Positions 1 through 5,442 of a DNA stretch of 9,515 nucleotides are shown here, piece after piece. Position numbers and translations under genes: made by a program. The notes under the pieces were generated by a model that was not told the origin of the DNA, did no database searches, and was given only the letters and a program-made list of their open reading frames with translations. The DNA is from SIAJ01 sp035258765 (GTDB lineage Bacteria; Planctomycetota; Planctomycetia; Gemmatales; Gemmataceae), in contig DATFWZ010000146.1 in assembly GCA_035258765.1 (NCBI GenBank), positions 1 to 9,515 on the forward strand, written 5' to 3'. Each line of letters begins with the position of its first letter. Within the stretch, counting starts at the first letter, position 1.

Positions 1-1083
1 CTTGCCGTCGCCGAGCGCCGCTGCCACCGATTCGAAGTACGCGACCAATTTGCGCCCCTTGGCCGTCAAAACGCCGGCGTCGTACGCGGAGAGGGAATAG
101 GGGGGACTCTGAAGCCGCTCCCGTTGCCGGGCCGGAAGCTCGCCGGTCGCGGCCCGGGCCGCGTCGATGTCGTTCTTGGAAACGACGACGGGCACGAGGT
201 CCGGGTCCGGGAAGTAACGGTAGTCGGCCGCCTCCTCCTTGTGCCGCTGGACGACGGTCTGGCCCTTCGCGTCGTTCCACCCGGCCGTCGTCTTGAGCAA
301 TTTCCCGAAGCGGTAGTTCTCGGGGTCCTTTTGGAACTCGCCGTACTGCCGGGCGGCCTCGTACGCAATCGCCCGGCCGACGCTCGAGATGCTGTTCAGG
401 TTCTTGACCTCGACGAGGGGGGTCGCGGCGGATCCGCCCTCCCATAGGACGTGGATGTTGACGTTCGCATCGCACCGCAGGCTGCCCTCTTGCATCTCGC
501 AGTCGGACACCTCGATCTCGCGGAGCATCAGTCGCATCTCTTCCAGAAACGCCTTCGCCTCCTCCGGGCTGTTGATCTCCGGCCGGCTGACGATTTCCAG
601 GAGCGGCGTACCCGTCCGATTCAAATCGACTTTCGAGTCCCCGCCGCGGCCGGACTCGTCGTGCAACAGCTTGCCCGCGTCCTCCTCGAGGTGGGCCCGG
701 ATGATGCCGACGCGCTTGGGCGTGTAGGCCTTCTTCGGGTCCGCGGCCGCGTTGATCTCGAGCCACCCGTCGGCGGAGAACGGCAGGTCGTACTGGCTGA
801 TCTGGTAGTTCTTGGGCAGGTCCGGGGAGTAGTAGTTCTTCCGGTCCCACTTGGTGAACGCGGCGATCTTGCAGTTCAAGGCGACGGCGGCCCGCAAGGC
901 CAGCTCGAAGGCCCGGCGGTTCATGACCGGCAATGCCCCGGGCATCCCGAGGCACACCGGACACACCTGCGAGTTCGGCGGCGCCCCGAACGTGGTCCGG
1001 CAGCCGCAGAACAACTTGGACTCGGTCAGGAGCTGGACATGGACCTCCAGCCCGACGACGATCTGGTAAGGCAATTCGGCCAT
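1..1083 (-). CDS. gatB: Asp/Glu-tRNA amidotransferase subunit B (GatB), 3' end cut by window edge
   Basis: GatB is the tRNA-binding and kinase-like subunit of GatCAB. It phosphorylates the side chain of Glu or Asp misattached to tRNA(Gln) or tRNA(Asn), so that ammonia from GatA can amidate it in the cytoplasm. The protein starts MAELPYQIVVGLEVHVQL, the classic GatB N-terminus. Residues 26-55 carry C26-G-C28, C41-P-V-C44 and the GMPGALPVMN signature; the four cysteines resemble a metal site. Later come KNYYYPDLPKNYQISQYD, an EEDAGK segment and YRYFPDPDL near residue 315, all family landmarks. The ATG at 1083 is preceded by AAGG five bases upstream; a GTG two codons earlier would sit on top of that site, so I prefer the ATG. 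361 codons are present. GatB usually has about 475-490 residues, so the C-terminal tRNA-binding tail lies outside. It is separated from gatA by a nuclease gene. Identity is near certain. Confidence 0.97.
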   Translation of the reverse strand, partial: MAELPYQIVVGLEVHVQLLTESKLFCGCRTTFGAPPNSQVCPVCLGMPGALPVMNRRAFELALRAAVALNCKIAAFTKWDRKNYYSPDLPKNYQISQYDLPFSADGWLEINAAADPKKAYTPKRVGIIRAHLEEDAGKLLHDESGRGGDSKVDLNRTGTPLLEIVSRPEINSPEEAKAFLEEMRLMLREIEVSDCEMQEGSLRCDANVNIHVLWEGGSAATPLVEVKNLNSISSVGRAIAYEAARQYGEFQKDPENYRFGKLLKTTAGWNDAKGQTVVQRHKEEAADYRYFPDPDLVPVVVSKNDIDAARAATGELPARQRERLQSPPYSLSAYDAGVLTAKGRKLVAYFESVAAALGDGK

Positions 1084-1442
1084 TTCCACCTTGAATGGTA
1101 CGACCCCAGCACAACGACACCCGCGCCGCCCCGACAGTTCTCGCAAGCCGGCGGCTAGCGAAGGACAGGCAGCGTACGGCTGTCGTCTGCCTCAGCACCG
1201 GACGCGTCCGTCAATGACAGCAGCACCTTGACCTCCGCACCCGCCAAGTCGACCAGCACAATCTACTCCAGGCCGTGGGGCGTGAGCTTCATCCCGTCCG
1301 GCCCAACATTCCGGGCCGCGGGCGGTCGCGGACATGATCGGCGGCCCTGAGGGTGGATACGGGGAGTATCGATGATACCGAAGCCCGGGGGCGTGGATCA
1401 ACCGCCGGACCGGGGGACGTAACGTGGGCCGTCGGGGCCTCG
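1084..1442. other. Intergenic region between the nuclease gene and gatB
   Basis: This 359-base stretch separates the end of the Mrr-like gene from the gatB start. It contains the gatB Shine-Dalgarno (AAGG, 1089-1092), a possible decayed coding remnant at 1155-1292, and a small dyad GTATC-GAT-GATAC at 1366-1378. I see no convincing promoter, terminator with a T-run, tRNA or repeat. GC is high, like the host genes and unlike the nuclease gene, so the presumed insertion does not appear to include this stretch. Confidence 0.6.
1155..1292 (-). pseudogene. Possible decayed coding remnant with in-frame TAG
   Basis: Read on the minus strand, this 46-codon frame begins ATG at 1292 and gives MKLTPHGLE, a TAG stop at 1263-1265, then IVLVDLAGAEVKVLLSLTDA and a further 16 residues to a TAG at 1155-1157. 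The part after the first stop has the look of real protein (alternating hydrophobic residues, about three quarters of third positions G or C). I do not recognise the family. It may be a fragment of a host gene broken by a nonsense change, or chance. Upstream of the ATG the same frame stays open but is rich in Arg and Pro and unconvincing. Evidence is weak: the frame is short and high GC keeps frames open by chance. Confidence 0.22.
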
Positions 1443-3194
1443 TCAAATCGCGCCCCGTCGTGGGTCGCCTTTAGGCAGAAGTGCGATGTGCACGTCGCGT
1501 CCGTGTTTCTGAAACATGTGGACCAAATTCTCTCCATCGAGAAGCGAAATCGGCTTGTCCTTGGCAAATTCACGACTGTCGTGTCCAAAGTAACTGGTGG
1601 TCACGAGAATTCCCTTTGCCGCCCCCTCCGCAATCATCGTTCCATACAAGTCTCGGACGGCTGACACAGGGACGACGACGTTGTAGCGCTTCGCTTGGAT
1701 GACAAACTTGCCACCCCGAATCGGGTCCGGGTCGAATGCGATTGCGTCAACGCCTCGGTCCCGACTAGCTTGAGTCACCCGGACCTCACCACCGTGTTTT
1801 GCAAACTCCTTCTCAAATAGCTCGCGCACGAGATGCTCAAAGTCCTCCCACGCCATTGCCGCCAAATTGGTCTCGGGATGAAGGTAACCGAGCACTTCTT
1901 TCGACTCGACAAAACGATCGTCTTCGCGATTGATATCGAGGATTGGCTTGACCGGCGCTAACATGGCCAACGGGCCAGCGGTCAAGCCCTTAAACGCTCG
2001 GATACACTCTCGTGGCGAAACCCGTGTCAGGTCCAAGTCGAGGAATTGCTGCCGCGGGGCTTGGTAGCTCAGGATGCAAGACGTAAATGGCCGTCCCGTT
2101 TTCGTGTCGATCCCACGTACCCAACCGTTGAACACCACGCCACCGACCTGCGCAGCGTGGTCGGCCACAAGCACCTCGTGCACCGTCCTCAACGCAATCT
2201 GGTGGATTACGTCGTCGTATAGGGCGTCGAACTCCTTCGGCTTCATTTCGATCGGGCGGATTTCTCGACGCGACGCGATGTAACGATGCTCAACGATACG
2301 TGGGATATCTGTCGGGTTCGGCACCCAAGAGTTGATTACCAGCAACCGGCTGACGTCGTCGAATAGCACGTCCGGATCGCTGGACACACCTTCGGGGTAC
2401 TCTGAATTCTCGAGTGCCATTTGGGCATACCGTTCCACTGCTTCCACGGCACCGTTTCGATAGCGTTCGCGGAAGCCGAGGACCGCGCGGTTATGAGCCT
2501 CTTGCTTGGCTAAGTACGTCATCCGCTCGGCGTCGTACGCATGTTTCGCCTCTTTGAGCTTGCCGTTATACGCAGCGACGGCTGCGTTGTACGCGGCCTT
2601 GACTCGGGGACTTCCGGATTGGTACTCCCTCATCGCCCCCGCAAATGCCGACCGGGCCCGTTTCTTCCTCCGTTCGTAGTCCTCATGAGCCTCCGCCTCT
2701 CGTCTCAGTCTCTTTCGCCGCAAGAATGGGAGGATCACTTCGAAAATGTCGGGCTGTTTTGCCCGCGGCGCAGGTATGTGCTCTTCCTTGGGTTCGGGTC
2801 CAAGTAAGCCGAGGCGAATTGCCTCCAGATCCGGTTTGGCTTCGCGAAAATGGAAGGGCGGGAAGGTCGAGCGATCGACCATTGATTCCCAGTCGGGCGC
2901 GAGATTTTTGTTCAAACCAGTCGCCAAGATTTCCCGGAAGGAGTCGATGCGCTTGGTCGCGGCCTCAGTTTCCAGGTCGGCCTCGTCTTTGAGAGCCTCA
3001 GCTTCACGCTGAGCGCGCTTTCGGTCCGCCTCTTTCTGCTTTTGTTCCCGCTTGCGCTTCTCCTCTTCATTCCATTTGGCATGCTGGCAGTCGACCAGCC
3101 ACTGCAACTCGCTGCGCGTCATCGCCTTGATGACTTTTCTGACGCCCAGGTACTCGTTGCAGATCGTGGTGTGATAAGGGTATTGCGAGGGCAT
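1443..3194 (-). CDS. Mrr-like restriction endonuclease with long coiled-coil N-terminus
   Basis: A 583-aa cytoplasmic protein with a C-terminal Mrr-type PD-(D/E)XK nuclease domain (about residues 447-570). Visible motifs are WEDFEHLVRELF, SRDRGVDAIAFDP with the catalytic-type D483, FVIQAKRY with Q500 and K502, then AVRDLYG and KGILVTTS. Mrr enzymes are modification-dependent (type IV) nucleases that cut methylated foreign DNA without a partner methylase; no methylase is adjacent. Residues about 41-83 and 165-250 are charged, Lys/Glu/Arg/Ala-rich helices, probably coiled coils. Residues about 271-441 form a middle domain that, from memory, recurs with this nuclease domain in actinobacterial proteins; its function is unknown to me. 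E. coli Mrr is about half this length. The ATG at 3194 is chosen; a TTG four codons upstream is possible. Base composition is clearly lower in GC than the flanking gat genes, suggesting horizontal acquisition. The frame is intact. Biological target is inferred, not shown. Confidence 0.88.
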   Translation of the reverse strand: MPSQYPYHTTICNEYLGVRKVIKAMTRSELQWLVDCQHAKWNEEEKRKREQKQKEADRKRAQREAEALKDEADLETEAATKRIDSFREILATGLNKNLAPDWESMVDRSTFPPFHFREAKPDLEAIRLGLLGPEPKEEHIPAPRAKQPDIFEVILPFLRRKRLRREAEAHEDYERRKKRARSAFAGAMREYQSGSPRVKAAYNAAVAAYNGKLKEAKHAYDAERMTYLAKQEAHNRAVLGFRERYRNGAVEAVERYAQMALENSEYPEGVSSDPDVLFDDVSRLLVINSWVPNPTDIPRIVEHRYIASRREIRPIEMKPKEFDALYDDVIHQIALRTVHEVLVADHAAQVGGVVFNGWVRGIDTKTGRPFTSCILSYQAPRQQFLDLDLTRVSPRECIRAFKGLTAGPLAMLAPVKPILDINREDDRFVESKEVLGYLHPETNLAAMAWEDFEHLVRELFEKEFAKHGGEVRVTQASRDRGVDAIAFDPDPIRGGKFVIQAKRYNVVVPVSAVRDLYGTMIAEGAAKGILVTTSYFGHDSREFAKDKPISLLDGENLVHMFQKHGRDVHIALLPKGDPRRGAI

Positions 3195-3346
3195 GGTCTG
3201 TCCCAACCGAGTCCCGCGCGGACCGGCCGTCTAAAGTCCGACGCTCGCAAGGGGCAAGACGATCGCGGCCGAGAGCAATTGACCATTTTGAGTCGATTCG
3301 CTCTCCGGAACCAGAGTTTTCTCAAGTGCTGTAGCGCGAAGTCGGG

Positions 3347-4822
3347 TCAAACAAAGTTGGGCCTTCGCGTGTGCCAGTCCGTCGCCCGCTCGTACATCCG
3401 CGCCACCCGCAGCAGCTTCTCCTCCTCGAACGGCGGGGCCTGGATCTGTAGCCCGATCGGCAATCCACCCTTCGTAAACCCGCAGGGAATGCTCATCCCC
3501 GCGATCCCCGCCAGGTTGGCGCTGATCGTGTAGATGTCCGACAGGTACATCGCCAGCGGGTCGGCCGTCTTCTCACCGAGCTTGAATGCGGCCGTCGGCG
3601 ACGTCGGGCCCATGATCACGTCGCAGTCGGCGAAGGCCCGGTCGAAGTCGGTCTTGATTAATCGGCGCACCTTGAGCGCCTTCACGTAATAGGCGTCCTT
3701 GTAGCCGCTCGACAGCGCGTACGTCCCGAGCATGACCCGCCGCTTGACCTCCTTACCAAGCCCCTCGGCCCGCGTCCGGCTGTAGGTGGCGATCAGGTCG
3801 AGCTTCTCCCCGGGCTTCGGCTTCGCCCGATGCCCGTAGTGCATCCCGTCGTACCGGGCCAGGTTGCTCGACGCCTCCGCGGTCGCCACCAGGTAGTAAG
3901 TCGCGATCGCGTACTTGCTGTGCGGCAGCGACACCTCCTTGACCGTTGCCCCCAACTTCTCGTACTCCCGCAGCGCCGCCCGGATCGCGGACTCGACCTC
4001 GGCATCCAGCCCGCTCCCGAAATACTCCCGCGCTACCCCGATCGTCAGCGGTTTCACCGGGTCGTTGACAGTCCTCGTGTACCCCGGGACTGGTTGCTTG
4101 ACGCTCGTGCTGTCGCGGAGGTCGTGGCCGGCGATAGTCTCCAATAGCAGCGCACAATCAGTCACGTTCCGGGCGAACGGGCCGATCTGATCGAGCGAGC
4201 TGGCGAACGCGACCAGTCCGTACCGCGACACGCGGCCGTACGTCGGCTTGAGCCCGACCACGCCACACAGTCCAGCCGGCTGCCGAATCGACCCGCCGGT
4301 GTCCGTCCCCAGGGCCAGCGGCGCCTCGCCCGCGGCGACCGCGGCTGCCGACCCGCCGCTCGACCCTCCGGGGATGCGTTCGAGATCCCACGGGTTGCGG
4401 GTCGGGAAGAACGCGCTATTCTCGGTGGACGAGCCCATGGCGAACTCGTCCATGTTCGTCTTCCCGATCAGGATCGCGTCCGCGGCGGTCAACCGTTCAA
4501 TCACGTGGGCGTCGTACGGCGGGACGAAGTTCTCGAGCATCCGGCTGCCACAGGTCGTCGGTACCCACTTGGTGCACAGGACGTCCTTGATGGCGACCGG
4601 AACGCCGACCAGCGGTCCGAGGGGCTCGCCGCGTTTTCGTTTCGCATCGACCGCGCGGGCCCGCTCACGGGCGGCGGTTTCGTCGACACGGAGGAAGACA
4701 CGAACCTTCGGGTCGCGGTCCCGAATGGCCGCGAGAAAGGCATCGGTAATCACTTCCGCGGTCGCGTCGCCGCGGGCCTGCAGGACGACCAGCTCGGCGG
4801 CGGTGGTATCAGTCAGGGACAT
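3347..4822 (-). CDS. gatA: Asp/Glu-tRNA amidotransferase subunit A (GatA)
   Basis: GatA is the glutaminase subunit of GatCAB: it hydrolyses glutamine and passes ammonia through a channel to GatB. The 491-aa length is normal for the family. The amidase-signature Lys-Ser-Ser triad is complete: K79 in GVPVAIKD, S154 in the GGSSGGS loop, and S178 in GTDTGGSIRQPAG, at the same numbers I recall for the Staphylococcus enzyme. Other landmarks are KTNMDEFAMGSSTENSAF, GLKPTYGRVSRYGLVAFASS and, near the C-terminus, CDVIMGPTSPTAAF and GLPIGLQIQ. The ATG at 4822 begins MSLTDTTAAEL; the open frame runs further up to 5152 but that part is only the gatC gene read out of frame. It lies 14 bases after the gatC stop with no strong ribosome site of its own, so translational coupling to gatC is likely. 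The next gene downstream is the Mrr-like nuclease, not gatB. Confidence 0.98.
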   Translation of the reverse strand: MSLTDTTAAELVVLQARGDATAEVITDAFLAAIRDRDPKVRVFLRVDETAARERARAVDAKRKRGEPLGPLVGVPVAIKDVLCTKWVPTTCGSRMLENFVPPYDAHVIERLTAADAILIGKTNMDEFAMGSSTENSAFFPTRNPWDLERIPGGSSGGSAAAVAAGEAPLALGTDTGGSIRQPAGLCGVVGLKPTYGRVSRYGLVAFASSLDQIGPFARNVTDCALLLETIAGHDLRDSTSVKQPVPGYTRTVNDPVKPLTIGVAREYFGSGLDAEVESAIRAALREYEKLGATVKEVSLPHSKYAIATYYLVATAEASSNLARYDGMHYGHRAKPKPGEKLDLIATYSRTRAEGLGKEVKRRVMLGTYALSSGYKDAYYVKALKVRRLIKTDFDRAFADCDVIMGPTSPTAAFKLGEKTADPLAMYLSDIYTISANLAGIAGMSIPCGFTKGGLPIGLQIQAPPFEEEKLLRVARMYERATDWHTRRPNFV

Positions 4823-4836
4823 GGGGATTTCGCCAT

Positions 4837-5124
4837 TCACTCCGAATCGAGGACGGCCGGGACGGCGAAGAAGTCGCCGCTGCGGGCCGGGGCGTTGCGC
4901 AGGGCCTCGTCCACCGGCAGGCAAGGCCCCGGCTCGTCCGGGCGGAACACGTTCTGGACCGGCAGCGGGTGGGCGAGCGGCTCGACGTCGTCGGTCTTGA
5001 GTTCCTTGAGCTGGTCCATGTACCCGATGATGGCGGTGAGCTGCCGTGCCAGTTCGGCCAGGTCGGTGTCGGGCAAGTCGAGGCGGGCGAGGTTGGCGAC
5101 CTTGCGCACCTGTTCGATGTCCAT
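4837..5124 (-). CDS. gatC: Asp/Glu-tRNA amidotransferase subunit C (GatC)
   Basis: GatC is the small linker subunit that wraps around GatA and stabilises the GatA-GatB complex. The 95-aa length is typical. Recognisable features are the N-terminal helix MDIEQVRKVANLARLDL, the YMDQLKELKTDDVEPLAHP segment and a C-terminal part with DEALRNAPA and FFAVPAVLDSE, matching the usual ending of the family (phenylalanine-x-VP-x-V). The ATG at 5124 has GGAG seven bases upstream (5132-5135). It is the first gene of the leftward unit gatC-gatA-nuclease-gatB and faces away from the sigma-WD40 gene across a 318-base gap. A weak -10-like TACAGT on the minus strand at 5151-5156 could serve it, but no good -35 is seen. 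Confidence 0.95.
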   Translation of the reverse strand: MDIEQVRKVANLARLDLPDTDLAELARQLTAIIGYMDQLKELKTDDVEPLAHPLPVQNVFRPDEPGPCLPVDEALRNAPARSGDFFAVPAVLDSE

Positions 5125-5216
5125 CGGAGGGCTCCGCGGGGGTTCGTGTCACTGTAGAGGTTGAGACCCGTGCGCGTCCGGTGGGGCCGAATCTCGCTCA
5201 TTTCCGTTGCCCGTGA

Positions 5217-5338
5217 AGCCGCGACGCGGAGGCTTTGCGCAGCGGAGCGCGTAACGCGGGTGGGCCGGGGCGCCAAATTCGGCTCTCCGAGACGCCCAGC
5301 GTGCGCGCTCCGCTGCGCAAAGCCTCCGCGTCGCGGCT
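5217..5338. repeat. Large inverted repeat, two perfect 35-base arms
   Basis: The arms 5217-5251 and 5304-5338 are exact reverse complements, separated by a 52-base spacer. Inside the spacer pairing resumes with bulges (ACGC with GCGT, GGGC with GCCC), so a single strand could fold into one hairpin of about 120 bases. Each arm contains GCGGAGGCTTTGCGCAGCGG-like sequence, so each arm carries GCGC blocks. There is no coding sequence inside that I accept and no T-run after it, and it lies between divergent genes, so it is not an ordinary terminator. It resembles a MITE-like or dispersed intergenic palindrome of a GC-rich genome. No clear target-site duplication is visible. An outer CCCG (5210-5213) and CGGG (5349-5352) may extend the pairing. 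Confidence 0.85.
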
Positions 5339-5381
5339 AACGAAGCTTCGGGAATACGGCGATTGAAACACCCATATTCTC

Positions 5382-5417
5382 GTACCCATTCGCTCCCCGG
5401 CGGGGACGTACGGGTAC
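5382..5417. promoter_or_regulatory. Nested dyads upstream of the sigma gene, operator-like
   Basis: GTACCC (5382-5387) and GGGTAC (5412-5417) are inverted copies 24 bases apart, and between them lies CCCCG-G-CGGGG (5395-5405). The right copy overlaps a candidate -10 box. Such symmetry next to a promoter fits a dimeric regulator's site or a transcript hairpin. The arms are short and GC-rich, so chance is possible. Confidence 0.3.
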
Positions 5418-5420
5418 AAT
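5415..5420 (+). promoter_or_regulatory. Candidate -10 box for the sigma-WD40 gene
   Basis: TACAAT matches the housekeeping -10 consensus at five of six positions. It lies 22 bases before the ATG at 5443, which would give a leader of about 15 bases that still includes the AAGGG ribosome site at 5432-5436. No good -35 is found at the expected distance; a TTGAAA at 5363 is too far away. Confidence is low. Confidence 0.28.
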
Positions 5421-5442
5421 CGCGCCAATCGAAGGGTCCGCC

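Larger units (their letters stand above)
5125..5442. other. Divergent intergenic region between gatC and the sigma-WD40 gene
   Basis: This 318-base gap carries the upstream signals of two genes transcribed in opposite directions. From left to right it holds the gatC ribosome site (5132-5135), a weak minus-strand -10-like TACAGT (5151-5156), the large inverted repeat (5217-5338), a perfect 10-base palindrome CGAAGCTTCG (5341-5350), an operator-like dyad (5382-5417) and the start region of the sigma gene. Open frames crossing it are Arg/Pro/Ala-rich and end up antisense to the neighbouring genes, so I call none of them. No tRNA is visible. Confidence 0.7.

Noticed and set aside
124..1158. Plus-strand open frames across the gatB region
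   Set aside because: They are antisense to an unmistakable GatB and consist mostly of Arg, Val and Pro-rich low-complexity sequence; high GC keeps antisense frames open.
1192..1446. Minus-strand 84-codon frame in the gap before gatB
   Set aside because: Arg/Pro/Gly-rich, no recognisable motif, no ribosome site, and it overlaps the nuclease gene's end in another frame.
3195..3206. TTG at 3206 as the nuclease start
   Set aside because: An ATG four codons later is the better start codon and conserved-looking sequence begins after it; neither has a strong ribosome site, so the ATG was chosen.
3195..3346. Promoter or terminator between gatA and the nuclease gene
   Set aside because: TTGCCC with TTAGAC at 17 bases on the minus strand is a poor match, and CTCT/AGAG near 3301 is only a four-pair stem; neither is strong enough to list.
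4823..5152. N-terminal extension of GatA by about 110 residues
   Set aside because: That stretch encodes GatC in another frame; the extension is Arg/Pro-rich, while the ATG at 4822 gives the family's normal length and triad numbering.
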